Below are positions 1 to 12,319 of a stretch of DNA of 64,000 nucleotides, one piece after another. The notes beneath the pieces are model-generated. The model searched no databases. It was not told the DNA's origin and saw nothing but the letters and a program-made list of their open reading frames with translations. Origin of the DNA: Verticillium longisporum (Eukaryota > Ascomycota > Sordariomycetes > Glomerellales > Plectosphaerellaceae); NCBI GenBank assembly GCA_019188255.1, contig JAETXT010000014.1, forward strand, positions 1,364,001-1,428,000, given 5' to 3'. Position numbers and translations under genes: made by a program. The stretch's first letter is position 1. Each line of letters opens with the position of its first letter.

Positions 1-2
1 GC

Positions 3-1545
3 CAGGCCTTCACGACTGATGAAGCCATTCCCGTTCTTGATTTGAGATTTGCCAATCACGCCAAAGACGGCGAGCCCCTCACCTTCGACAACGGTCCACA
101 CCCAAGACGCATGTCTGGCTCGTCATTCACCATGTCCACATCGGGGGCATTGTCTGACATGCCCTCATATGATGACTTTTCTGCCGCCCTATCTGAGGCG
201 CCCTCCTTCAGCTCCGACTATCCTCCGCTGTCGAATCGCAATTCCCTCATGTCGTCGACCCAACTCTCCCCGGTTGCGTCCCCACGAATGACTCCTCAGA
301 GCAGGACGGAGCTTGTCAGGACACAAAGTCGAGGACGCGCATCGCCATCTCCTCGGCCCGGAGTACGATCCGCCCCTTATAGTGTCGACAGACCCCAGAA
401 CAAGCGGTGGTCGACAGGCACCTATGGTACCACGCCCCAACGACGACCGTCGCCCTTTGTCTATCACCCGGGGCATGACGCCTTTGGTGCCCACCAGCGG
501 CTGCCCTCGAGGAACGGCTCCCCGACGATACAGCACCAGCATGTTCCCTTGAGCTTCAATAACCTACAAGCCGCTCAACAGCATCCTTTTCTGATACCCG
601 GACCTCCTCAGTATCCGCAGAGCAACATGTTCCTGCCCTCTCAGGTGCCGTCGCAGTGCTTTCATCCCTAGCCTCAGCGATTCGAACAACCGCCTCCCCT
701 GATGTCTCATGGCCTCTTCCGCATGCTATCGAGCAACGCCGACCCGCATGCCCTGCACGGTCACTATGCCGACTTGTCCGATCCTCCTGATCTGTACGCC
801 GCGCTACACGAGCAACAGATCCCTCCCCGCCCGAGGACATGAACCCATCAGACCCTGACCTTGTGCCCCACGAGCAAGAGCTGCGATTTGAGGGAGATTT
901 GTATACTCCCCGATGGGTACGTGGACATGGCAACAAGCGCGAGGGATGGTGCGGAATATGCAAGCCTGGTCGTTGGCTCGTCCTGAAGAACTCTGCATTC
1001 TGGTATGATAAGTCCTTCACACACGGTATCAGTGCGGCCACGGGAAGCCCTTTCCAAGAACCTCACGAAACCCGTCGCATGGATGGCAACCCGGATGTCT
1101 GGGAAGGTCTTTGTGGCAGCTGCAACGAGTGGATCGCTCTAGTGAGCAGCAAGAAGAAGGGGACTACGTGGGTTTAGGCATGCGTACAAGGTAAGCTGGA
1201 CAAGTGTGATGCAGAATTTGCAGAAGTGCTGACCATTGGTTCCAGTGTCACACCCATCCCAAGATCAAGGATGGCCCGAAGCGTCGGCGAGAAAGCAGCA
1301 ACACCAGAGCCTTGGCGGCCTCGACGATGGCTAGGCCCAAGTCGGAGTCGCAAACACAGGCACAAGCCCCTATCACCCCACAAATGACACCGGCGGCTCT
1401 CTCCACCACCAGCACGCCGACGCCGGCACAAATGTCTCAACACGGGCATTGCCATCATCCCCCACCGCCCATGCTGCACGTGAGCCAAGATCACATGCAT
1501 AACATGATGTCCAGTCCATTGGGCGGGATCCCGAACATGATCTGA
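3..1545 (+). CDS. Rua1-type zinc-binding regulator, 3' part, reading frame broken
   Basis: The window opens inside this gene; codons run from base 3, so the start is missing. The first 220 residues are low-complexity Ser/Pro/Gln sequence typical of fungal transcription regulators. The last third holds a Cys/His-rich block (WCGICKPGRW, GLCGSCNEW, then HAYKCHTHPK) that I recognise as the Rua1 C-terminal domain, formerly DUF4451. One intron at 1191-1245 splits AYK from CHTHPK. The frame is broken three times: TAG at 669-671 where CAG is expected, a lost base in the C-rich stretch about 824-833, and an extra G at 1170-1172, where TGG-TTT-AGG is expected. Family-like sequence continues across every break, so sequencing error is as likely as a pseudogene. 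Inferred role: nuclear transcription regulator; the target is unknown. Confidence 0.78.
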
Positions 1546-4308
1546 AACAATCCTCTACCAGGCTTGTGAACGGATGAATCACGACTTTTCTTCCATCTTC
1601 TTTGTCCTGCTTCTGACACACAGCCCATGCCTACTGCGGTTTGTGTCACGCCGTAACGAAGCTCTTTGACAGCTCTTCGAAATGATGATGACGGATTTGG
1701 GTATATAGACGGTTGGGGAGTGTCAGTGGCTGGTCCGAGAAGGCCTTCGGGCAGAAGGCTGGCCAGCATTTCAAGTTCAGCAGCGCCGCAGCGCAGCCGC
1801 TGCGGACGAGTTCGCCTTCCGAGAACGGGGAGACAGGTACACGATCCTTCATTTCTTTTCTGCTACGTTCCTTCTCAACAATCTTTCCTTTTCTTTTCCT
1901 TTTTTGTTACTGTCACATTCACACTTGATCTTTTTCTTAATCCTAGACAGCCAGGTCTACCGCGCCAGTAGCTCGGAGCAAGGAGGTGGCAAGGATGGAA
2001 CCAGGATACCACGGAACGGATGGGCCATGAGAACAAAGGGGGCTCAAGCCCCTGGTCGGTAGAGGCAGGCTCTTGGGTAGTTTATGACGATAGAAGGAAT
2101 TGGCCTTTTGCTCGTTCTTGACGAATGCATATTATTATCTGAAATTGATTCTCAATTCTCGGAACTTCCGTCTAGTTACGATCTGGGTGGCTTGACAGGG
2201 CTGAAAGCATCACATCCCAAGCGTGTGGCGTTGGGATAGCAGGACAGAGGGTCAAAGCAACACGAGCAGATGTGTTGGCAGTGTCCCGCGTCCCACCAAG
2301 CTGGACTCGAGGTTCATCGTCGCATAGATGGTGGGACGAATGTGGACCTCGCCAGGCACACAAACTTCTCACTGCCAGGTACGGAGCGGCGGACTTTGCG
2401 GTGTGGAGCGGGAATGGAGGGGAAAAGGGGGGGGGTGGTCAGCAAGGCGGACACAGCCTCAGGGCCCCGGCAGGGATAGAGTCTCATGAGGCTGCCAACG
2501 CATCACGAACAGGAGGCTAAGAAGCAACTAAATGGGATGGCAAGTGGCACTCGGTGCTCAGACGATTGATTGACTGGCTCTACCATCATTGACATCACCC
2601 AGAAGCCCAGAAAATGCACCCTATTACATTCTGGGGATGGGCATCCGGTGTTGTAAGACGGCTGGTTGGCCGGACTGTGAGCTGATGACAGCGGCAGTTT
2701 GGCGTCACGCCAGTAGCGGGGAGTACAAGTTTTGCTGGAAGGGAACCACATCTTACCGGATCCTGGGACAGATCACGGTGATCGATTTGGTTTGGTTCCG
2801 TAGAGAGGACACGCCGACGCGCGGAGCAGGAGGACGAAGGAGCAGGTTTCGAGGAGAGGGCGAGTCATCTAATCTCGTACGTTCATGCGGCGGATTGAGA
2901 GGAAGATGCGTTTCCATCCGGAAGGGTGTACAAGGTCGGCCGTGAGGATTGATGGGCAGACGATCATGCTTACTCTCACCTTGTGGGAAGGGGCCACATG
3001 CTCTACTTGGGCCGGGGGGGGGGGGGGCGTGTGCCTGACCTGGGTATCGGAGGTGTTGATGGTGGTGAGGCTAGAGGGCTGAAAGGGGTAGGGTGATGGT
3101 AAGGAGTCTGAGCTGGCAAGTTTTGGTCTGGGGTATGCCGGCACTGAGATAAGTGGGCAAAAGACCTCGGGTCTGGATGGGTCACCCTGGCCAGAGGGTA
3201 GGGGCGCGAGTGGGCGAAGCGTCGCGTGAGGTTGTGTCTATAGCCTTTGAGAGGGGGGGGGGTAAAGGGGTTCGGGAGTTGTGATATTGGGAAGGACTGA
3301 GACTTCTCCGGCAGGCGTGTGACGGGTTTGCTTCGCATCCGTGTGGCCGAGAACTTTCGCCATGTCTTCCCGTCGTCTATTAACCTGCCTGAGGGGCTGG
3401 CTTCCTGCAGGGGAAACCTGTTTTGGGAAGATACTTGGGACGGTGAGGACCTTTTCTGGCCAATTGGTGTTTCGCGGTCCGAGAAGCAAGCCCGATCTGT
3501 CTGGGCTGTATTCTCTTTATGTTTGGAGTTGAATTTGTTTGATATTGGTTCGATGTCACGGCGGCGTCGATAGTTCTTTGTTTAAGATGTTTCGCCGGAG
3601 GGCATCGTGAGATCGGCCCCCTTGCCAAACCCTTCAAAGTCGGGGCCGCAGCCATTACTTTGTCTCAAGGATCTCTGGGTCCCGTGCCACCGCGGTGGAT
3701 GTTATTTGAAACCGAGTGACTTGTTTCCCACAATTGAGATGATCATGAAGCTGAAAGAACTCTGTATGAGCCCCTGTAACAAGTCGTGTTTGAGATATGA
3801 GGTCGTCCGCTGCTGGATATTCGGGAGTCCGCAATCCACTCGCACGTGCTGAGCCTTTCCAGCTGTTGGACCGATCAAGCCACAGAGCCTGTCTGCGTAA
3901 GCCACCAACATGTGCCACCCATGTGTGATCTACCTACTCTGGTGCCGACATACCTAGCTTGGTTCCCTCCCTTCCATTGCATACCCAAACCCAGACCTTC
4001 AAAAATGGTGGTTGTCGACAATCCGTCATGGCAGCATCATGCCATACCTCAGAAAGACCAACGCAGATCAACACATTCCGGTCCGACTTTTGACGTTCCC
4101 GAGGGCACATACTACAAGCACGCGGCCTCAACTTAGAACTGCACGGGGAAGTCGCCCACTCTTCATCTGGGGATTCGGAGCGTGCTGGAAGCTTTCACCT
4201 AGCCAACCGCACAACTTGCTCCGAAACTACACCAACTACCTATCTCGTCGTCTGCTGGAATGGAAGGCATGCACTCAGAACACCTTTGAATAATGCCGTC
4301 TCACTTCT

Positions 4309-4386
4309 CTCAACAGCACCTTGCGAGACTGAGCGGCTGCGACCTCAACAGCACCTTGCGAGACTGAGCGGCTGCGACCTCAACAG
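4309..4386. repeat. 35-bp direct tandem repeat, 2.2 copies
   Basis: The unit beginning CTCAACAGCACCTTGCGAGA recurs exactly at 4309 and 4344, and a third partial copy (CTCAACAG) follows at 4379. The identity of the copies suggests a recent slippage or duplication event. No gene overlaps it. Confidence 0.95.
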
Positions 4387-5071
4387 TCTTGGAAAGAAGT
4401 ACTTGTCTTCCAGCTGCGCTCTGCGGAGAACCCCATGTGTTTCCACGAAGACATGCGAGGAGGGGATGCTATCGTCAAGCAAGGGATGTGTGAGCCGCTG
4501 CATTGGCGTGAGACATCGGCTCGATTGTCAGCGAAAATGGGCGCGGCAAATCCAGGAGACTCCAAAACTCGTTCGCGCCTTGGTTCTCGCAATGCCATCG
4601 CACTGGTAGAATCTCGGTCGAATGGCCAACGATGCCACCTCTTCCATTTACCGACAGCGCGAGCGTCGTGGACTCGGAAAGTCCTACGCAGACGACGACT
4701 TGCCAACGGCGGATCGTCGAGCCGATCCTGACTCATTGGTAGCCTGGCAGGGCTGGCAACTCGATGATGACTGCATAGTAGTTGACGAGCTAGCTCGGGG
4801 TGGTGTGAACCTGCAGTACAGCGTTCGACCCAGCACGATCGCAACGCTGTGCGGCCGCGCCCCTGGAGGATCGCAACATTTGCGCAACACTGAAAAGTGG
4901 CATGGGCGGGCACTACTAGACTGAAGGTAAGATGAGAGATAACCGAGACGAAGGGCGCGGCAAGTCGTGGGTGCTGCTATACTCACCAAGACCTCGCAAT
5001 TGCAAGTCTCGCTCTCGGCCCGTCCTCGTAAGGCATGTGTTCTCCCCTAGAAGGATTTGGCTGGCCGGATG

Positions 5072-5419
5072 TCAGCTGAACCGGGGATGATCGTCCTTGA
5101 ATGGGGAAATGAAGTCGGCAGCCTTCGGAGGTGAGCGATGCGGAGGCGGCGCCAATGGCAAGAGGATGGCCAAATAGGAGCCGGCCGCCACCACCACCGT
5201 TGGCAGAGCGCGCTGAGAGGGGACTGTTGGGTTTGGACTTGATGTCGTCACCAGACGGCTCGGGCTTTCCCCAGCCAGTCGTTCGCCTTCGATGTGATGG
5301 ATTTGAGGATCTAGGGTTGGCCTTTTCACGATGAACCTTCCCACTGCCTCTGACTTGTACACCAAAGCCCCCCAAACCAGCATGGCCGTCCCAAAGAGAA
5401 CAATGCGGGACTCGAAATG
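5072..5419 (-). CDS. Possible membrane-protein fragment, very uncertain
   Basis: After a possible splice acceptor (CTAG just upstream of 5419) this frame reads HFESRIVLFGTAMLVWGALV, a plausible single transmembrane helix. A hydrophilic stretch (VKRPTLDPQIHHIEGERL) and a second hydrophobic run (VVVAAGSYLAILLPLA) follow. I do not recognise a family, cannot find a convincing start exon, and cannot exclude chance. Given the lost bases elsewhere in this sequence, a broken small membrane-protein gene is possible. Confidence 0.15.
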   Translation of the reverse strand, partial: HFESRIVLFGTAMLVWGALVYKSEAVGRFIVKRPTLDPQIHHIEGERLAGESPSRLVTTSSPNPTVPSQRALPTVVVAAGSYLAILLPLAPPPHRSPPKAADFISPFKDDHPRFS

Positions 5420-6815
5420 CTAGATCGCTGCAGCTGTAGCACGCCCCAGGTATTGATGGTCCATGACGGATGATGGGCATTCTCTCATCTCTGATGTGCC
5501 AGTGCTCCCCCTCCGGATGGCGATCTCGCTTGCCCGTCGGGCGAATACCCAGGGCCATCCTCCGTGGGTGAACCCTGCTACGGCGCCCTGGACTCTTGGA
5601 TTTTCAGCGCTATGGAGATATCGTGCCTCGCACATCACGTCAGTTCACAGTGGACCCGACTGTGAAGTTACGAACTAAAGAGCCACTTGCGCGGTTCAAT
5701 GAAGGGAGATTTGTTCGACTCCCAACTCCATACCGACAGAACTCTGATGGCTGTTTTGCGTCTCGCTCGTCGTTACTAAGTGTCTCGGCAAGGAAAGGGA
5801 GGAAGGATCATGCCCATACTGCGTTATCGGCAACAAGTCTGATTGTAGCTCACGGTGAGACCCCTGGGCTAGAGCCATGTTGGCATGGGCTTACTTTATC
5901 GGGGTTAAGGCTGCATACAGCAGGTCGATTAGCACTTTTTGGTGGTGTCACATCCACATGTTGCCAGTACCAATGCCATTCGAGGATTTGCTGCCCTCTC
6001 TGCCAGGCGCAGCTACAGCCACCAACTACGGCTCCAGGTACGGACTTCAGGCTCGTCCGTGTCAGAGGACGAAGATGAGCTTGACTCATAGTCATGATAC
6101 CGACGCAGCCGGAGGCTGTCTTGCCGGTATCGTCGAGCCGACATTGAGCGCCGAACGAGTTGGGGATCCCAGACACAGGAACACCTGGCTGAGAACGTGA
6201 ACCCCCTCCAAACCTTCGGTCATGGGGCAGTCTTGGCCAGCGGGAATTCACACCACCAATTACCTTACCTAGGTGAACGACCCAGGCTTCACACTGGCAC
6301 CGTAGCGATGTATGGTGCGAGCCTGTGCCTGAGCCTGTGCCTGAACTCGCGCTGGCCGGGGGGCCCTGGGCACGCCATAGTGAGCCGGCCTCCAGGCTAA
6401 AAGAGCTCGGGGGGGGGTTCCCTACTGCAACTGGACCTCCACCTGGAACTGGAACTGGCTGGTTTCTCTCGGCTCGGGGGCCAGCGGCTCCATATCATCC
6501 CTCCATCGGATCGTCTTGCTGGCCCTGCCGTGCGTGCTACTGATGCAACCTCTGCCTGGTGTCGTGCCTAGGTACTCTTCCTCCCTCCCGTCATTTGGCC
6601 CTTCCCTAGGCTGTTGGGCCTGGGCGGCGGCGCGCTTGTCAGCTGTTGACGCAGGTGAGAGATTGGGACATTTGGCCTTGATCCCCCATCCTATCCCTTC
6701 CATCGTCCTGCCGTTCGTTCGATTCCGAGTCGAGCTATCACCCGTCCAACCCCTGTCCAGTCCAGTCCAGGCCAGGCACGTACGCTGGGGGATATGCAGC
6801 ATACCTTACCTTAGG

Positions 6816-6865
6816 TACCTTGAATACCTTTTTACCTAGCTACCTTGAATACCTTTTTACCTAGC
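6816..6865. repeat. 25-bp perfect tandem duplication
   Basis: The unit TACCTTGAATACCTTTTTAC plus CTAGC occurs at 6816-6840 and again, base for base, at 6841-6865. It is flanked by further TACCTAGCTA words. It lies in the leader or promoter region upstream of the PHD-finger gene. Confidence 0.95.
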
Positions 6866-7892
6866 TACCTAGCTAGGCACGCATTGATCCTGATCTGACA
6901 GGGCACCCATCCTGCTTCCAAACTTGCCTCCTTTGCCATTGCCTCACCACTTCTTTTTGATCTTGTGTATTACGTTCTTGTGATCTGGTCGCAAGAGCAC
7001 GGCCCTTCTTCTTTAGACTTGCGACCTGAGCCTCATTCTTGCCTTGCTGTCGCCTCCCTCTCTCTCTCTCTGGCTTGCGCTTGATCAACTTGTGCCTTGC
7101 TCACCGTTTGCCCCGGCCTGTCTAGCTAGGTACGAGACCACAGAGGCCGTTTCGGTTCACTCACTCGCTGGCTTGCCCGCTGCAGCCCATTCCCTAGGCA
7201 CAGACCCCGTCGACCAAAGCTCCTCCATCCCGCCTGGCAGATCACGACCGCCAGAATCTCCCGGCCCCAAATCCTCAGCAAGTTGGGCTGTCTGGAAGCT
7301 CGTAGCCATCTTACCGAGAACGACCACGTTGGTTGATTGGCTTGTCTACGTTATTCTGGTCGCTCGCATCAATCTCACGACGCTTGGCAGCCACTCGTCG
7401 CTCAGATTTCGAATCCCTCGTGTCCTCCGATCTGCTTGTCATCCCATTTCGGTATGCCGCCTGTTTCTCATCCCTCTCCTCCCTTTCTCTGCCCTGCCGA
7501 CCTTTCGTCCCTCTCCCTCGCCCTCGACCCCTGCTATCAGGCTCGCTTGAGTCAACCTTAATTGCCCGACGAGAACCATTACTTACGAAAGGCCCGTCGC
7601 CCGCCGGTCAGTTGCTCCGCCAGGCATGCCACATCTCGCACAAGCGGGCGGTCGTTCACAAGCTTCAATAATGATGAATGTCGCATCACCATCTTGAGCA
7701 TTCCTAACATACAAATCAGTTCACCTGCTCATCATTCGACTTTTGCCTTTCCCACCCTCATTTGCGGGAAAGCGATTGATACGACCCGCACACCACGCAG
7801 CTCGATATCCCTTCCACCTCCAACATTGATCTCCTCCCCGCGGCTACTGTCATGGTTGCGTTGAGGTTGTGCACGACGACATCAAAATTGCT

Positions 7893-10430
7893 ATGAGTGG
7901 GGATCACCAGGCTTCCAGGCAAGACCCCACCTCCACCTTCCTGCCTGCCTTGCCTTCACTGCCCTGACCTATCCACTCGACGCGAGAAGAAGTCTTCCCG
8001 TTGACTTCGCTGCTTGTTCTCGGGTAGAACATTTCCGCTAACCACCCGCTTCCTACAGCTTTGGAGATCCAAACGCTCAGCCGCCGACCCCTCTACAGAC
8101 ACCCACCTCTGCCGTCTTTCCTAGTCCTGTATTTCAGACGCCCAAGGCCCGACAAGACTCTTTCAACGACTCGAACGGCTGGACGCCTCACTTTGCCGAG
8201 GAATACTCCGTCTTCAACACCACACCGGGCAATCTTCAAGGCCCCTTTGGCGACTTTCACGGCGCCAGCCTCGCCTCCTGCCCCCTTCGCTCGGACATAA
8301 GCGGCAGCTTTCTGCTGGCGGTGTAGCTGCCGAGATAGCGACGCATGTCAACCACTTCTCTGCGAACCCCAACCTCCCGCTACCACCCGTCGACCCAGCT
8401 AGGAGGCTCCCCTCTTCGCCTGGCCTGATCAAGCCGCAAGAGTACTCGGAGCAGCACCAGCCTGTAGCGAGTTCACAAACAATCCAAAACCGAGATCGAC
8501 GAAGAAAGCCAAGAAGAAGGCTGGCGTGGAAGAGGTAGAAGGCCAGACCGCCACACCTCCGCCTTCCGCCCACAAGGGAGGGCGGAAGCTCGCTATCAGC
8601 CTCAAAAAGGACAACATGCAGAACGATCAGGGCTACGGCCATCCGGATTTCGCCACGACCGGAGCGCCTCAACAGCAGACCATGTCTTTCGCATCAACCT
8701 CGGACATGTTCGACTATCCAATGTCCGCACCGGTAGCGCCGAATGCGAGTTTCTGGGATCCTTCGGCGGACATGGCAGGCATGGATTTGGATTTTGCGAG
8801 TTTCGGGACCGGTGTGTTCGGAACGCCCATATCCTCGCACAGGCAGCTGGGGTCTTTCGATGCCACACAAATGTTTTTGGACAACCCTTCGATACTGCAG
8901 AACCAGCAGCAACAGCAACCCCAGCAACAAAATCGACAAGGCCAGGATCACCGTCAACCAATCCGGAGGGACAGGCCGCTGGCTCCCAAGCAGGCCATGC
9001 CGAGAGGTGGGACGCTGACCTCTAGTGCTAGCATGCCATTACACTCGTACTCTGGGAGCCTTGATGACCCGTTTGGCATCATCAGCCCTAGTGGTGTTGG
9101 CGTTGACCCAGGTCTACTCTTCAGCCGACCTCAGTCCTCAGACATGGACGCAAGCTTTGGCGTAAACCAGGCCGAATCCCTCTCGCATTTCTCCATGGCC
9201 GATGTCGCCCAGACTCTTTCCACGGCACCCATGCGGCAGGATATGCGTCGATCGGCCAGTACGAGGGAAATATTGCCCAATCGAGGACCAGACCGTGCTT
9301 CAGCGAGTTCGCCCAACAAGATCGCAGGCCGCCCTGGAGGTCTACAAAGGAGCTTCAGCGAGAATCGAGGACGGCGACAATTGCCGGTTTTGGCGCCAGC
9401 CATACGCCCGACGCCCGCCCAACCCGCGACCACCGGCTCGAACAGGCCACCAAGCGTTCGATCCTCGGGGAGGATATCACCATTAAAAAGCCATACCCGC
9501 CCATCCAGTCTCACCTCGATCCCCGAAGCAGCACCACCACGCACCAGGACGTCCGTCAAGTTCACCATCGACTCCAAGGGTCGAGCACGTGCAGAAACAA
9601 CCATGATAGTAGAAGAGTCTGGCACGGCAGGTTCTGCGCGGAGGAGACCGTCGCACGAGATGCCACGCCGAGAACGAAGTTTTGAATCCGAAGATGAGGA
9701 TTCCTCAACCGATGACGAGCCAATCATCATCCCGAGCCGTAATGCATCGTTTGCCTTGCCTGACCCTCATAAACCCATTGCGTCTGGGTTCAACACCTCG
9801 CATCGTAGTGTCAGCGAACGGAATCTGGCTAGCTTTGCGAGGCTGAGCAGCGACGCTTTCGGCCAGGATCCAGAGAGTGACGCTGAGACTGTGATGAACG
9901 ACTCACAACGCGGTGGACGAACGGCGGACACGAGCGGTGACGCAGCAAGCGAGCTGCGGCGCGTAGTCGAGAGCCGACAGAAGCTGGGCACCCAGATGCC
10001 CGGCAGCGCGCAGCGGTCTCACCGATTCAGCACGGGGAGCTTCCCAGCTCACACCGGCTCACCGTCAAAGGGATCAGAGCGAGGTTTCCCCACGCCATCG
10101 ACGGACGTCGGCAGCCGTGCCGTTCGATGCGTCTGCAACCGAAACGGCGATGGAGAGGGGTTCATGATTCAGTGGTAAGTTTTGATTCCAAAGAAGGTCG
10201 CAGTCTCGTTCACTCATCGTCTGTGCAGTGAGTCCTGTGAGATGTGGCTCCACGGGCTGTGCATCAACATTGCCTCACGACGAATGCTGCCCAGCGTGTA
10301 CATCTGTGCCTTCTGTGCCAACACGCCGAACATGAGGGGCGGACGAATGCGAGACTCTAATAGAGGCTCGGGGCAAGCGACGGTCGGCGCATCGCCGCTG
10401 GCACACAAGTCCTTCAAGTCGTTCCGGTGA
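7893..10430 (+). CDS. PHD-finger protein, reading frame broken near its 5' end
   Basis: Three exons are inferred: 7893-7918, 8059-10174 and 10229-10430. The first intron has a GC donor (AG|GCAAGA), a GCTAAC branch site and a CTACAG acceptor; it joins MSGDHQAS to SFGDPNAQ. Residues of exon 2 are Ser/Pro/Gln-rich and disordered, with a conserved-looking patch (GGVAAEIATHVNHFSANPN). The C terminus is a C4HC3 PHD finger: CVC, then QCESC formed across the last intron, WLHGLC, and ICAFC. Two single-base losses are needed, one about 8240-8290 and one about 8470-8480; adding them back gives 782 codons. PHD fingers usually read histone H3 tails, so a nuclear chromatin or transcription role is inferred. 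The partner is unknown. Confidence 0.8.
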
Positions 10431-11031
10431 CCAGGCGGCTCATTGGAGAAACTGGAGTACCAGCTCCAGTAACAAGTCGGACGCAGGGGAGTGCCGCGAC
10501 GACGCACCAGATGGGATCACGAGTACATACGAAAATCCGAGTAGCATCCGGGGCACGATCTACCGGGGATTTTAAGAAGACATTTATGAACATAGCAAAA
10601 AATAGAATATTTCTCGTCTAAGTTCGGCTGTTGTGCAATTGTCGTCCAGCCGAGGTGCCGCGTGCTGTTTGTGACATGTCTCTGAACGCTGAACACTGGG
10701 ACGGAGAATAGGGGTACGGCTGAGTCAGCGGGTCCATGGCGGGTTGGATCGGGGCACAAGCTTTCCGAAGTCGGGATGCGGGGTAGCTGGAACCCGAACT
10801 CTATACGTGACACGGGGCAGTTTTTGGGCAGAGCAATTCGTTCTTGCTCTTTTGCTTCGACACGAACCTCGTCTTCCTCTTTCTCTCTACAACTACATCT
10901 CCCGTACGACTTGAAACGAATAGCCATTTCTTGAATACCCCATTTGGAGCAGTTTCAATTGCGATTACTCTACTTGACCCTCCTCTCTCCGACGAACCCG
11001 TACAATTTTCTATCACCGACACAGCTTCAAT
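10431..11031. promoter_or_regulatory. Probable promoter and leader of the leuB/LEU2 gene
   Basis: About 600 bp between the PHD-finger stop and the dehydrogenase start. The last 200 bp are pyrimidine-rich (CTTCCTCTTTCTCTC), as is common just upstream of fungal starts. I looked for a Leu3-type CCGNNNNCGG site and did not find a clear one. Confidence 0.45.
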
Positions 11032-12319
11032 ATGGCGACCACCCACGATATTGTGGTGTTCGGAGGTGACCACTGCGGTCCCGAGGTTGTTGCCGAGGGC
11101 ATCAAGGTATGGATAGTTTTCCATGAACTCAAGTTCACGATTGTCATAGTACTTGGTTGACTGACATGTTTGTACCAGGTCCTGAAGGCAGTTGAGGCGA
11201 ACAGCTCTGGAGTCAAGTTCAACCTCCAAGAACACCTCCTCGGCGGCGTGAGTTCTTCCCAAGATTACAACCCATACGCTGTGTTTCTGACAGATGAAAA
11301 CGACAGGCCTCCATTGACGCCACCGGCTCCCCCCTTACCGACGAGGCCCTCGCGGCCGCCAACGCAGCTTCGGCCGTGCTCCTCGGCGCCATCGGTGGTC
11401 CCAAATGGGGCACCGGCGCCGTCCGCCCGGAACAGGGCCTCCTCCGCCTCCGCAAAGAGATGGGTGCCTACGGCAACCTGCGCCCCTGCAACTTTGCCTC
11501 CGACGCCCTCGTCGACTTCTCCCCGCTCAAGGCTGAGGTCTGCCGCGGCACCGATTTTGTCGTGGTTCGTGAGCTGACCGGTGGCATCTACTTCGGCGAC
11601 CGCGTCGAGGACAACGGTGATGGCAAGGCCATGGACACGGAACCCTACAGCCGGCCAGAGATTGAGCGTGTGGCGCGTCTTGCGGGTTTCCTCGCCATTG
11701 CGCGCGGCGACAAGACGGTGTGGAGTCTTGACAAGGCCAACGTGCTGGCGACGAGCCGACTGTGGAGAAAGGTCACGACCGAGGTGTTTGAGAAGGAGTT
11801 CCCCCAGCTCGAAATCAAGCACCAGCTCATCGATTCTGCGGCCATGATGATGGTCAAGAGCCCGCGCGCTCTCAACGGTGTCGTCTTCACGAGCAATCTC
11901 TTCGGTGACATCATCTCCGACGAGGCGAGTGTCATCCCCGGTAGCATTGGTCTCCTGCCCAGCGCGAGTCTCAGCGGTATCCCCGACGGCAAGGGTCGGT
12001 GCAACGGCATCTACGAGCCCATCCACGGTAGGCCTTCTTCTTCTGCAACATGAGTCCCTGGCTCTCTTGCTAACAATTTCCAGGCTCCGCACCAGACATC
12101 TCCGGTCAGGGCATCGTCAACCCCATCGGCACCATCCTCTCCATCGCCATGATGCTCCGCTACTCCCTCAACCTGCCCAAGGAGGCCCAGGCGGTCGAGG
12201 ACGCCGTTAAGAACGTGCTCGACGGCGGTCTTCGCACCAAGGACATTGGCGGCAGCGCTGGCACCGTCGAGGTCGGCGACGCCATTACGAAGGAGGTTGT
12301 CAAGATCCTGTCGAGCTAG
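11032..12319 (+). CDS. leuB: 3-isopropylmalate dehydrogenase
   Basis: Catalyses NAD-dependent oxidation and decarboxylation of 3-isopropylmalate to 2-oxoisocaproate, the third step of leucine synthesis. Four exons: 11032-11106, 11179-11247, 11307-12027 and 12084-12319, joining to 366 residues, the normal family length. Visible signatures include [19 protein letters not shown] at the N terminus, [11 protein letters not shown], the substrate-loop region [28 protein letters not shown], and the metal and cofactor block [20 protein letters not shown] followed by [13 protein letters not shown]. All splice sites are GT..AG and phases agree, so this gene is intact, unlike both neighbours. The yeast counterpart is LEU2. 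Confidence 0.97.

Larger units (their letters stand above)
1546..7892. other. Long region without a recognised gene
   Basis: This 6.3 kb stretch separates the Rua1-type gene from the PHD-finger gene. Open frames here are short, overlap on both strands and show no family I recognise. It holds G-runs at 3014-3027 (14 G), 3253-3262 and 6409-6417, a 35-bp tandem repeat at 4309, and a 25-bp tandem duplication at 6816. The last 1 kb or so is pyrimidine-rich and probably contains the promoter and 5' leader of the PHD-finger gene. A hydrophobic fragment on the minus strand near 5.1-5.4 kb is listed separately. Confidence 0.6.

Noticed and set aside
1..1545. RIP as a general cause of the gene breaks
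   Set aside because: Only two C-to-T type stops are seen and most lesions are single-base losses. RIP makes many transitions in duplicated DNA and no indels.
11265..12092. 275-codon frame antisense to leuB
   Set aside because: It reads across two leuB introns with no family signal; leuB on the other strand is complete.
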